From Aquipuribacter hungaricus (GTDB lineage: Bacteria; Actinomycetota; Actinomycetes; Actinomycetales; JBBAYJ01), in NCBI RefSeq assembly GCF_042663885.1, contig NZ_JBHSXV010000001.1: 64,000 nucleotides of DNA; one strand, written 5' to 3'. Made by a program: the position numbers and the translations under genes. Each line of letters begins with the position of its first letter. The stretch's first letter is position 1. The notes under the pieces were generated by a model. It saw only the letters and a program-made list of their open reading frames with translations. It was not told the origin of the DNA and did not search any database. Of the stretch, positions 33,800 through 42,430 are shown piece by piece.

Positions 33800-36700
33800 T
33801 GCGCCCGCACCGGCTCAGGGTGACCGCGTTCGGGCCGTTCCCCGGCACCGTCGAGGTGGACCTGGACGAGGTGAGCGCGGCGGGGCCGTTCCTGCTGCGG
33901 GGGGCGACCGGCGCGGGCAAGACGAGCCTGCTCGACGCCGTGGGCTACGCGCTGTTCGGCCGCGTGCCGGGCGCCCGCGGGCTCAAGCAGCTGCGCAGCG
34001 ACCACGCCGCCCCCGGGGTGCGCACGAGCGTCGAGCTGTGGGCCACCGTCGGCGGCCGCGCCGTGCACGTCGTCCGGACGCCGGACCAGCAGCGGCCCAA
34101 GGCCCGCGGCGAGGGCACGACGACCGACCGGGCCACGGTCGCCGTGCGCGTGGCCGACGACCTGGCCGCCCTCGCCGACGACCACTGCACCGCACGGTGG
34201 TCCGGCGTGCAGGAGGCCAACGACGAGCTGGCGGGGCTCGTCGGCATGACCCACGAGCAGTTCGTCCAGGTGGTCCTGCTGCCCCAGGGCGATTTCGCCC
34301 GCTTCCTGCGCGCCCGCGACGAGGACCGGGCCGAGGTGCTTCGCGCCCTGTTCGACACCCGCCGCTTCCGCGCGGTGGAGCAGCACCTGCGGGAGCAGCG
34401 GGACGCCGCGCGCCTGGCCCTCGGCGAGGCCGACGGCGCGGCGCGCTCCGCCGCGGAGCGGGTGGCGACCCTGGCCGACGTCGACGAGCCGCCGACCACC
34501 GGCCTGGCGGCGTGGGCCGGCGAGCTGCTGACCGCGGCCGAGGACCGTGCCGCCGCACTCGGCGCCGAGGCCGGTGCGGCCGCCGCCGCGCTGGCAGGCG
34601 CCCGGCTGGCGCACGACGACGCCCGGTCCCGCGCCGGCCTGCTGGCGGACCTGGCCTCCGCGGTCGGCGCGTGCGCGCAGGTGCAGGAGCGCTCGCCGGC
34701 GGTCGGCGCGCAGCGGGCCGAGCTCGGCGCGGCCGAGCGCGCCGCCGACGTCGCCGCACTGTCCGAGCAGCACGACCGTGCCCTGGGCCGGGAGGCCGGC
34801 GCGCGGTCCACCGCCCGCGCGGCGCTCGTGGCCGCGGTGCAGCACGGCCTCGTCCCGGCGGAGCAGCCGCACGTGCTCGCCGCCCCCGCCCCGGGCGGGC
34901 TGCTGGACGACGGGCACGTGCCCGGCGTGGGAGACGAGGGGACGGCGACGACGCTCGCCGTGGTCGTGACGACGGTCACCGCGCTGGAGCAGGACGCTGC
35001 CCGCCGTCGGGGGTCCGTCGACGCCCTCGGCCGCGACGTCCGCCGCTGGGAGCAGGAGCAGGCAGACCTCGTGGCCGCCCGCGCCCGGCTCGCCACCGCG
35101 GGGTCGGACCTGGAGCGTGCTCGGGAGCAGGCGGCGGCGCTGCCCGCCCGGGTGAAGGACGCCGAGGCCCGGCTGCGCGGGGCGGAGGCAGCCGCCGCCG
35201 ACCTCGACGGTGCTGGGCGCGAGGTCCGGCGCTGGTCGGGGCTCGTCGCCGACCTCGGCCGGCTCGAGCAGCAGCAGCAGGCCGCCACCCGCGCCGAGGT
35301 CGCCCACCTCGCCGCCCGCGCGGCGGCCCGCGCCGCCGAGCAGCACCACGACGACCTGCGCGCCGCCCGGCTCGCCGGCATGTCGGGCGAGCTCGCCCGC
35401 GGGCTCGTGCCGGGGGAGCCGTGCACGGTCTGCGGTGCGACGGAGCACCCCGCCCCGGCGCCGGAGCACGGCAGCGGTGTGGACGCCGAGCAGGAGGAGG
35501 CCGCGCGGGCCGCCGCCGCCGTGGCGTCCGAGGCCGTCACGGCGGCGGCGGGCGTGCTGGCCCGTGCCACCGAGGCCCGAGAGGGCAGCATCGCCCGGCT
35601 GCGCGCCGACGCCGCCCCGGAGGTCAGCCTCCCCGGCGACCCTCCCGTCGCGCTGACGGATGCGGGTCTCGTGATGGTGCGCCAGGCGCTGCGCGCGCGC
35701 TCGGCCGCCGCCGTCGACCGGCTGGCGCTCGCCCAGGCCGCCGTCGGCCTGGCCGAGGCCACCGGCGCCGAGCTGGCGGGCCTGCAGGCCGAGCAGGCGA
35801 GGGCCGGGGACGTCGTCGTCCGCGCCGAGCACGAGCAGGCCGTGGCCGCGGCCGCGGTGGATGCCGGCGAGACAAGGACCGCCCGGTCGCACGAGCACCT
35901 GGTCGAGGCGCTCGACGACGACCTGCTCACCCGGACCCCGGGCGAGGTGTGGCGCGCCCGGCTCGCCGCCGCCGACGAGCACGTGGTGCTCCTCGGCGCG
36001 GCGGCGTCGGCGCTCGTCGCGCTCCTCGCGGCCGGTGCCGAGGCAGCGCGGGCGGGGGAGGCCGTCGCGGCCTGCGCGGACGAGGCCGGCTGGCCATCCG
36101 TCGCCGAGGCGCTCGTCGCCGCCCGCAGCGCCACCTGGGTCGCCGCCGCACGCCGCGAGGTGACGCGGCACGACACCGCGCTGCACACCGCCGAGGAGAA
36201 GGTCCGTCACCTGCTCGCCGCGGTGGGCGGGCTCGACGCGGGCGACGCCCTCGACCCCCTCGACCCCCTCGACCCTGCGGCTGACCTCGACGCCACGGCG
36301 CTCCTGCCCCCCGTCGCGGCCCTGCACGAGCGGGCCGCCGAGCGCCTCGAGGACCTGAGGGCGGCCCTCGCCGTCGCCGAGCAGGCGGGCCGGGAGGCCG
36401 ACACCGCCGCCCACGGCGCGGCGACGGTCCGCGACGGCCTGCGCCGCCACGTGCCCCGGCTCGTGCGCGCGGAGGAGGCCACCGGGCCGCTGCGCGCCGA
36501 GGCCGAGGCCACCCGGGCGCTCGCCGAGCTGTGCGGCGGCGCCAACGACAGGGGCACCGCCCTGTCGACGTACGTCCTGGCGGCCCACCTGCAGCACGTC
36601 GTCGAGGCCGCCAACCTGCGCCTGCACGGCATGAGCGACGGCCGCTACGCCCTCGTCCACGTCGAGGAGGGGGAGGACCGGCGCCGCCGTGCCGGGCTCG

Positions 36701-37044
36701 GGCTCGCCGTGCTCGACGCGTGGACGGGGCGCCGCCGCCCGGCCGGGACGCTGTCGGGCGGGGAGACCTTCCTCGCGTCCCTGGCGCTGGCGCTCGGGCT
36801 GGCCGACGTCGTCACCGCCGAGGCCGGCGGCGCGCGGATCGACGCGCTCTTCGTCGACGAGGGGTTCGGCACCCTGGACCCGGAGAGCCTCGACCGGGCG
36901 ATGGACGTGCTCGACGAGCTGCAGGAGCACGGTCGGATGGTGGGCGTGGTCAGCCACGTCAGCGAGCTCCAGCAGCGGCTGCCCCGGCAGGTCCACGTCG
37001 AGCCCGGCCGCACCGGCAGCACCGTGCGCGTCCTCACCGGCTGA
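33799..37044 (+). CDS. sbcC: exonuclease subunit SbcC
   Basis: A 1081-residue Rad50-type ATPase. Walker A LLRGATGAGKTSLLD lies at about 32-46 and the Q-loop at LLPQGDFARFLRA. Two long alanine-rich coiled coils flank the zinc hook CTVC at about 542-545. The C-terminal half-site has LSGGETFLASLALALGLAD and Walker B IDALFVDEGFGTLDPESLD. A short repeat of Leu-Asp-Pro units (36247-36276) sits in the second coil. It forms the ATP-driven clamp of the SbcCD nuclease. It is full length for the family. Confidence 0.95.
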   Translation: MRPHRLRVTAFGPFPGTVEVDLDEVSAAGPFLLRGATGAGKTSLLDAVGYALFGRVPGARGLKQLRSDHAAPGVRTSVELWATVGGRAVHVVRTPDQQRPKARGEGTTTDRATVAVRVADDLAALADDHCTARWSGVQEANDELAGLVGMTHEQFVQVVLLPQGDFARFLRARDEDRAEVLRALFDTRRFRAVEQHLREQRDAARLALGEADGAARSAAERVATLADVDEPPTTGLAAWAGELLTAAEDRAAALGAEAGAAAAALAGARLAHDDARSRAGLLADLASAVGACAQVQERSPAVGAQRAELGAAERAADVAALSEQHDRALGREAGARSTARAALVAAVQHGLVPAEQPHVLAAPAPGGLLDDGHVPGVGDEGTATTLAVVVTTVTALEQDAARRRGSVDALGRDVRRWEQEQADLVAARARLATAGSDLERAREQAAALPARVKDAEARLRGAEAAAADLDGAGREVRRWSGLVADLGRLEQQQQAATRAEVAHLAARAAARAAEQHHDDLRAARLAGMSGELARGLVPGEPCTVCGATEHPAPAPEHGSGVDAEQEEAARAAAAVASEAVTAAAGVLARATEAREGSIARLRADAAPEVSLPGDPPVALTDAGLVMVRQALRARSAAAVDRLALAQAAVGLAEATGAELAGLQAEQARAGDVVVRAEHEQAVAAAAVDAGETRTARSHEHLVEALDDDLLTRTPGEVWRARLAAADEHVVLLGAAASALVALLAAGAEAARAGEAVAACADEAGWPSVAEALVAARSATWVAAARREVTRHDTALHTAEEKVRHLLAAVGGLDAGDALDPLDPLDPAADLDATALLPPVAALHERAAERLEDLRAALAVAEQAGREADTAAHGAATVRDGLRRHVPRLVRAEEATGPLRAEAEATRALAELCGGANDRGTALSTYVLAAHLQHVVEAANLRLHGMSDGRYALVHVEEGEDRRRRAGLGLAVLDAWTGRRRPAGTLSGGETFLASLALALGLADVVTAEAGGARIDALFVDEGFGTLDPESLDRAMDVLDELQEHGRMVGVVSHVSELQQRLPRQVHVEPGRTGSTVRVLTG

Positions 37045-37130
37045 CGCCGCCCGACCGCACCACCCGGCCTCCCCGCGCGGCGCGTCGTCACCGTCCGCGT
37101 GCCCTGGGGGACAACCAGCAGGCGGTCTGT

Positions 37131-37136
37131 GACGAT
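37131..37136 (+). promoter_or_regulatory. -10-like GACGAT before the PhzF gene
   Basis: GACGAT, six bases, ATG. Same hexamer and spacing as the cbs promoter. Confidence 0.45.
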
Positions 37137-37142
37137 GCCGCC

Positions 37143-37976
37143 ATGAGGGCTGCCGTCGTCGACGCGTTCACCGACCGGGCCTTCGCCGGGAACCCGGCGG
37201 CCGTCGTCCTGCTCCCCGCCGACGCCCCGACCCCGTCGCCGCGCTGGATGCAGCAGGTCGCCGCGGAGTTCGCGCTGTCGGAGACCGCGTTCGTCGAGCC
37301 GCTCGGGGGCTCCCGGTACCGGCTGCGCTGGTTCACCCCGTCCATCGAGGTCGAGCTCTGCGGCCACGCCACCCTGGCCACCGCCCACTGGCTGCTCGAG
37401 CAGGGCCTGGAGAGCGGTCCCATGACGTTCCGCACCATGTCGGGCTGGCTGGCGGCGGACGGGCGGCCCGGCGAGGTGACGATCACGCTGCCCGTCGTCC
37501 CGCTCGTGGACACCCGGGCCCCCGACGGCTTCGACCAGGCGATGGGCTTCCTCAGCTACGAGCTCCTCGGCTTCACCGGGCAGTCCGAGGCGCTGCAGCG
37601 CAACGCCATGGTCCTCGTCGACCCGGTCGACCTCCGCGACGTCACCCTCAACCTGCGCAAGCTCGCGTCCCTGCCCCTGGGCGGCGTGATCGTCACCGCG
37701 GCCGCGGACGAGACGGCGGCCGCCCGAGGGGTGGACGTCCTCAGCCGGTACTTCGCCCCGGCCCTGGGCATCGACGAGGACCCCGTCACCGGCTCCGCGC
37801 ACGCCACGCTCGCCGGGTACTGGTGCCGCCAGCTGGGCCGGTCCTCGTTCCGCGCCTGGCAGCTGTCCGAGCGTGGCGGCGCGCTCGACGTGGTGCTCGA
37901 CGACCGGGGCGAGGAGCCCGTCGTCCACCTCACCGGCGGGGCCGTGACGATGATGGACGTCACCCTCCGGGTCTGA
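37143..37976 (+). CDS. PhzF-family isomerase/epimerase-like protein
   Basis: A 277-residue protein of the diaminopimelate epimerase-like fold. The catalytic Glu is at 47 in LSETAFVEP. The family motifs AFAGNPAAVV (13-22), ELCGHATLATAHWL and GIDEDPVTGSAHATLAGYW are all present. PhzF itself makes a phenazine precursor, but no other phenazine gene is here, so the substrate of this homologue is unknown. It is a single-gene unit. Confidence 0.9.
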   Translation: MRAAVVDAFTDRAFAGNPAAVVLLPADAPTPSPRWMQQVAAEFALSETAFVEPLGGSRYRLRWFTPSIEVELCGHATLATAHWLLEQGLESGPMTFRTMSGWLAADGRPGEVTITLPVVPLVDTRAPDGFDQAMGFLSYELLGFTGQSEALQRNAMVLVDPVDLRDVTLNLRKLASLPLGGVIVTAAADETAAARGVDVLSRYFAPALGIDEDPVTGSAHATLAGYWCRQLGRSSFRAWQLSERGGALDVVLDDRGEEPVVHLTGGAVTMMDVTLRV

Positions 37977-38039
37977 CCCCGCTGCTCTGCCCAGGTGACC
38001 ACCGGGGCGGAGGGCCTGCGCCGGAGCGTGACCGTGTCG

Positions 38040-38045
38040 TAGTGT
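38040..38045 (+). promoter_or_regulatory. Possible -10 box TAGTGT of the polysaccharide locus
   Basis: TAGTGT about 150 bases before the sugar transferase start, giving a long GC-rich leader. The leader may be regulatory; I see no clear riboswitch fold. The call rests on one hexamer only. Confidence 0.3.
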
Positions 38046-38194
38046 CGGCAGCGGCCCGCACCCGGCGACGGGGGCGCCGCGACCCCCTCGCGGCGCCGGT
38101 GGGCCGCTCCGGCAGCGACGTCGTGGGACGACGCGCTGTCGCCCCACGTGCCTGCGGCCGGGCCGCCGCGACCGGGGACACGAGGGAGCACACC

Positions 38195-39703
38195 GTGACG
38201 ACCACCGAGCGCGTCCGACGCACGCCGGGAGCCCCCTGGCGGGCCCGCGGCACCGTGCCCGCCCAGCCGGACGCCGTCCCGGGTCACGTCCCGGCCGGCA
38301 CCCCTCTCGTCCCCGGCCAGCGCGGCAGCAGCCGCGCCGCCGCCCCCCGCCGCCACGACCTCGGGGTCGTCCGCGCCCTGCGGACCCGGCGCAGCGCCAT
38401 GATGCTGCTGCTCGTCGACGTGGTCGCGATGACGGCCCCGCTGGCGCTGGCCCCCCAGGCCGCCTCGTGGGCATGGCTGACGACGCTGCTCACGCTGGCG
38501 GTCTTCGCCAGCCAGGGCCTGTACCGGCCCCGCCTGCAGTGGTCCCTGCTCGACGACCTTCCCGCGCTGCTGGGCGCGCGCCTGTGCGCCGTGGCCGTCG
38601 TCGCCCTCGTGCTCCTCGTCCCGGGCGGCGAGCGGCCCGGCCCCGTGCTGGCCGCCGCGGCCTGGGCGACCCTCGCCCTGCTGCTCGGCCGGGCCGCCGC
38701 CTACGCCGTCGTGCGCCGGGCGAGGCTCGCCGGCCGCGTGGTGCACCGCTGCCTGGTCGTGGGCGGCGGGCAGGTGGCCGGCGAGGCCGTCGACCTGCTC
38801 TCGCGCCACGCCGAGCTGGGCCTCACGCCCGTGGGCTACGTGGACGACCGTCCCTCCGCCGGACTGGACGAGCAGGGCTGCCCGCGCCTGGGCACCACCG
38901 CCGACCTCGACGAGGTCGTGGCCGCGCACGACGTCACCGTCCTGCTCGTCACCTTCGGCGGGACCCGCGACAACCTGGTCAGCGCCGCCCTCCGCTCCCG
39001 CGTCGCCAGCAGCCTCACGCTGTTCGTCGTCCCGCGGCTGTACGAGGTCATGAGCGTGCGGGGCTTCCGCGACCACATCGGCGCCATCCCCGTCATCCGC
39101 GTCAGCCGCCCCCGCAGCGACGGCCTCGCGCCGGCCGCCAAGCGCGTCTTCGACGTCGTGGCCAGCGCCCTGGCGATCGTCCTGCTGTCGCCCGTGCTCC
39201 TGGCCTGCGCCGTCGCCGTCCGCACCACGGGCCAGGGCGTGCTGTTCCGCCAGGAGCGCGTCGGCCAGCACGGCGTGCCCTTCGAGCTGCTGAAGTTCCG
39301 GTCCATGCGCCCCGCCGACCCCACCGGCGGCGAGACGGCTTGGAGCGCGCACGGTGACCCCCGCATCACCGCGGTCGGCCGGTTCCTGCGCCGCACCTCC
39401 CTGGACGAGCTGCCCCAGCTCTGGAACATCCTGCGCGGGGAGATGACCGTCGTCGGCCCCCGCCCGGAGCGCCCGCTGTACGCCGAGCAGTTCGCGCTCG
39501 AGCACCCCTCCTACGACCACCGCCACCGCGCCCCCGTCGGGCTCACGGGCATGGCGCAGGTCAGCGGCCTGCGCGGCGGGGAGACGTCGATCGCGCTGCG
39601 GGCGCGCTACGACAACTACTACATCGAGAACTGGTCGCTGTGGGGCGACATCGTCGTCATCCTGCGCACCGTCGCCGAGGTCGTCCGGGCGAAGGGCGCA
39701 TGA
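38195..39703 (+). CDS. polyprenyl glycosylphosphotransferase (priming sugar transferase)
   Basis: A 502-residue protein of the WbaP/CpsE family. A disordered head (1-65) is followed by about four membrane helices (66-175), a Rossmann-like domain with VGGGQVAGEAVDLL and VGYVDDRP, a fifth helix within KRVFDVVASALAIVLLSPVLL, and the bacterial sugar transferase domain with ELLKFRSMRP, SLDELPQLWNIL and VGPRPERP. It puts the first sugar-phosphate on undecaprenyl phosphate at the inner membrane face, starting polymer synthesis. GTG start with GAGGGAG upstream. The GH26-like gene follows with an ATGA overlap. Confidence 0.93.
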   Translation: MTTTERVRRTPGAPWRARGTVPAQPDAVPGHVPAGTPLVPGQRGSSRAAAPRRHDLGVVRALRTRRSAMMLLLVDVVAMTAPLALAPQAASWAWLTTLLTLAVFASQGLYRPRLQWSLLDDLPALLGARLCAVAVVALVLLVPGGERPGPVLAAAAWATLALLLGRAAAYAVVRRARLAGRVVHRCLVVGGGQVAGEAVDLLSRHAELGLTPVGYVDDRPSAGLDEQGCPRLGTTADLDEVVAAHDVTVLLVTFGGTRDNLVSAALRSRVASSLTLFVVPRLYEVMSVRGFRDHIGAIPVIRVSRPRSDGLAPAAKRVFDVVASALAIVLLSPVLLACAVAVRTTGQGVLFRQERVGQHGVPFELLKFRSMRPADPTGGETAWSAHGDPRITAVGRFLRRTSLDELPQLWNILRGEMTVVGPRPERPLYAEQFALEHPSYDHRHRAPVGLTGMAQVSGLRGGETSIALRARYDNYYIENWSLWGDIVVILRTVAEVVRAKGA

Positions 39704-40716
39704 GGCGGCGGACGCTGCTCGCCGCCCCGCTGCTCGCGCTCACCGCCCCTGCCCTGGCCGCCTGCTCCTCCGACGGGCGGCCCTCCGGCGGCGGGATGCC
39801 CTCGGGCGCGCCGTCGGACGGTGCGCCGTCGGGCGGCACCGTCGGCCGCTGGCTCTCCGGTGCCTCGGGCAGCCGCGTCGCCGACGGCGAGGTCGCGGCC
39901 TGGCGCGGGCGCGAGCTCGACCTGGTGGGCACCTGGGCCGACACCCCCGACGCCAGCGTGGCGCTGTACGAGCTCCAACCCGACGGCCCGCTGGCCGGCT
40001 GGACCGGCGCGATGGACATCGCCGTCGGTGCGCTGGGCCCTGGCGAGAGCTGGTCCGACGCCGCGGCCGGGGCCTACGACGAGCGGTGGGCGGGGTCCCT
40101 CACGGCGCTGGCCGCGCTGCGCGCCGGGGCGGGGACGACCTTCGTGCGGTTCGCCCACGAGGCGAACGGCGACTGGTACGACTGGTCGGTCGACGCCGCG
40201 TCCGCCGCGGACTTCCGGACCGCGTGGGGGCGCTACCGCGGCCTGCAGCAGGAGCACATGCCCGACGCCCGCCTCGTGTTCTGCCCGAACAGCCAGAGCG
40301 TCGGCACGGGCGCCGACTGGCGCGAGACGTTCCCCGGCGCCGACGCCGTCGACCTGCTCGCCGTCGACCACTACAACCAGTACCCGTTCGTCAGCACGCC
40401 CGAGGCCTTCGAGGAGGAGCTGGGCGCCGTGGACGGGTGGGGCGCCCCCCGGGGCCTGGCGCGCCACGCGGAGTTCGCCGCCGAGGTGGGGCTGCCGTTC
40501 GCCGTGCCGGAGTGGTCGAGCAACTCCGAGCTGGGCGACTCCGCCGTCTTCGTCGAGCAGATGCACGGCTTCTTCGCCCGGTACGGCGGCGAGGGGCCGG
40601 GGCAGCTGGTCTACGAGGTGCTGTTCAACGTCGAGGAGTTCGACGACGGCAAGTTCGCCCTGCACCCCCGCACCGCCATGCCGGACGCGGCCGCCGCCTA
40701 CCGGGACCTCTGGTGA
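39700..40716 (+). CDS. GH26-like lipoprotein glycosidase
   Basis: A 338-residue protein. A signal with twin/triple Arg start ends at the lipobox LAAC (Cys22), then a Gly/Ser/Pro linker. The rest is a TIM-barrel resembling family 26 beta-mannanases. The likely acid/base Glu154 is in VRFAHEANGDWYDW and the likely nucleophile Glu271 is in VPEWSSN. DHYNQYPF marks a strand between them. It is translated with the priming transferase (ATGA), so it probably trims or edits the polymer at the outer face. The substrate linkage is inferred only. A paralogue lies convergently at 40746. Confidence 0.82.
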   Translation: MRRRTLLAAPLLALTAPALAACSSDGRPSGGGMPSGAPSDGAPSGGTVGRWLSGASGSRVADGEVAAWRGRELDLVGTWADTPDASVALYELQPDGPLAGWTGAMDIAVGALGPGESWSDAAAGAYDERWAGSLTALAALRAGAGTTFVRFAHEANGDWYDWSVDAASAADFRTAWGRYRGLQQEHMPDARLVFCPNSQSVGTGADWRETFPGADAVDLLAVDHYNQYPFVSTPEAFEEELGAVDGWGAPRGLARHAEFAAEVGLPFAVPEWSSNSELGDSAVFVEQMHGFFARYGGEGPGQLVYEVLFNVEEFDDGKFALHPRTAMPDAAAAYRDLW

Positions 40717-40755
40717 GGCCGCGGCGGCGGTCGGCCGCGCAGGCCTCACCAGAGG
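40707..40755. terminator. Inverted repeat formed by the 3' ends of the two GH26-like genes
   Basis: Fourteen-base perfect arms CCTCTGGTGAGGCC (40707-40720) and its complement (40742-40755) around 21 bases. Each arm contains the terminal Leu-Trp-stop codons of one gene. It can act as a shared two-way terminator. Confidence 0.7.
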
Positions 40756-42308
40756 CGGGCGTACTCCGCGGCGGCGGCCGGCTGGCGCGAGGCGGGGAAG
40801 AGCTGGAACGTGCCGGAGTCGTGCTCGGCGACGTTGAACTGGATCTCGTAGAGCACCTGTCCGGAGCCGGTGCCGCCGTGGCGGGACAGCCAGCGGTGGA
40901 GCTCGGCGACGAAGACGGGCGAGTCGCCCATGGACCCGTTGCTCGACCACTCGGCGACCGCGAACGGGCGGCCGACCGACTGGGCGAAGCGCCGGTGCTG
41001 CTCGAGGCCGAGCGGTGCGCCGGTGGCGTCGACCCGGGCGGCCGCGCTCTCGAACTGCTGCGCCGTGCGCACGAACGGGTACTGGTTGTAGACGTCCACG
41101 GCCATGACGTCGACGTCCTCCGCGCCGGGGAAGGCGCGGCGCCAGTCCAGGCGGTTGCTGCCCGACGTCTCGGAGTTGGGGCAGAAGACGAGCTTGGTGC
41201 GGGGGGCGACCTCGAGCTGGATGGCCCGGAAGCGCTCCCAGGCCGCCACGAAGGACGCGGTCTCGGAGCCGGTGACCGACCACGGGTACCACTCGCCGTT
41301 GAACTCGTGGGCGAAGCGGACGTACACCGTCCCGGGGCGGCTGCCCCAGGCCTGGCGGAGGTTGGTCAGCGTGAGGCGCCAGCGGGCGTCGTAGGCGCCG
41401 GTGGCCGCGGCGGCCCAGGTCTCGCCCCGGTCCTTGTAGATGCCGCCGACGGCGACGTCGAGGTCGCCCTGCCAGCTGCCGTACTCGAAGCCGGGACGGA
41501 CGCTCCACTGGTAGGGCTGCGAGGCGAGGTTGTCGTTCCACGTGCCCGCGATCTCGACGTCGCGCCCGCGCCAGCGGCCGAACCGGCCGTCGGGGACGCC
41601 GGCGCCGGAGGCACCGGAGCGCCAGGTGCCCGAGGGGGCCGGGGCGACCGGCCCGGTGCCGGGCACGGGCTGCACGGGTGCGGGGTCGACCGGTGCCGGC
41701 TGGACCGGGGCGGGGTCGACGGGGGCCGGGTCGACGGGAGCGGGGTCGACGGGGGCGGGCCGGACCGGCTCGGCCGGCGGCAGCGACGTGCTCACGGCGT
41801 CGTGCACGAGCACCGTGCGGGCGCGGTCCTGCCAGACGGCGACACCCGTGCCGCGGCCGGCGTGGGCGGAGAAGACCGGGTCGGTGACGCTGGACAGCAC
41901 CCGGCCCTCCGACGTCGAGGTGAGGGTGCTGCCGCGCAGCTCGACGCGCAGGTCACGGCGCTTGCTGGCCTGCAGCGGGACGTCGACGACGAGCCGCTCG
42001 CGGCCGCCGGCCATGCTGCGCACCTGGTAGCGGGTGCCGGAGACGCTGACGACGATCCGGTCGTGGGCGCCGGAGCTCCTGAGCACGACGGCCCCGTTGC
42101 GCTTGGCGTTCGACGCCTTCTCCACGACGGCGTCGACGCGCTGGTCGGGGCCGGTGGTGGGGGCCAGGTCGGTCGTGGACCACGCCCACGTGGTGCGGGA
42201 CGAGAACGTGCCGGTGGTGGCGCTGGTGGCCGACGCGGCCGGGAGCAGCGTCGCCAGCACGGCGAGCAGCACGGCTGCCGCGACGGCGGGACGGGAAGAT
42301 GCACGCAC
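40746..42308 (-). CDS. secreted two-domain GH26-like glycosidase
   Basis: A 520-residue secreted protein. The signal peptide (about 1-28) ends near ASATSA. A beta domain (30-170) resembling a carbohydrate-binding module follows. A Pro-Val-Asp-Pro repeat linker (about 180-210) then joins it to a family 26-like barrel, paralogous to the neighbouring lipoprotein. The predicted acid/base is Glu335 in VRFAHEFNGEWYPW and the nucleophile Glu453 in VAEWSSNG; the 118-residue spacing matches the paralogue (117). It is released from the cell, unlike the lipoprotein. GTG start with GCGAGG upstream. The substrate is unknown. Confidence 0.82.
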   Translation of the reverse strand: MRASSRPAVAAAVLLAVLATLLPAASATSATTGTFSSRTTWAWSTTDLAPTTGPDQRVDAVVEKASNAKRNGAVVLRSSGAHDRIVVSVSGTRYQVRSMAGGRERLVVDVPLQASKRRDLRVELRGSTLTSTSEGRVLSSVTDPVFSAHAGRGTGVAVWQDRARTVLVHDAVSTSLPPAEPVRPAPVDPAPVDPAPVDPAPVQPAPVDPAPVQPVPGTGPVAPAPSGTWRSGASGAGVPDGRFGRWRGRDVEIAGTWNDNLASQPYQWSVRPGFEYGSWQGDLDVAVGGIYKDRGETWAAAATGAYDARWRLTLTNLRQAWGSRPGTVYVRFAHEFNGEWYPWSVTGSETASFVAAWERFRAIQLEVAPRTKLVFCPNSETSGSNRLDWRRAFPGAEDVDVMAVDVYNQYPFVRTAQQFESAAARVDATGAPLGLEQHRRFAQSVGRPFAVAEWSSNGSMGDSPVFVAELHRWLSRHGGTGSGQVLYEIQFNVAEHDSGTFQLFPASRQPAAAAEYARLW

Positions 42309-42430
42309 GAGGACCTCGCTCAGCAGACAGGACGGACACCCTGGACATCGACGCCGCAGCCGACGACGGGATCGCCCGACCGGGCGACCACCCGCGCGGA
42401 CCAGCCGTCACAGCACCCGGCGGCGAGGCC

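Noticed and set aside
37143..37976. A phenazine biosynthesis cluster suggested by the PhzF homologue
   Set aside because: No other phz-type gene lies nearby; PhzF-like proteins are widespread and have other or unknown roles.
42299..42430. N-terminal extension of the flippase
   Set aside because: Third codon positions here contain many A and T and the segment would overlap the divergent GH26-like gene, so the GTG at 42431 is preferred.
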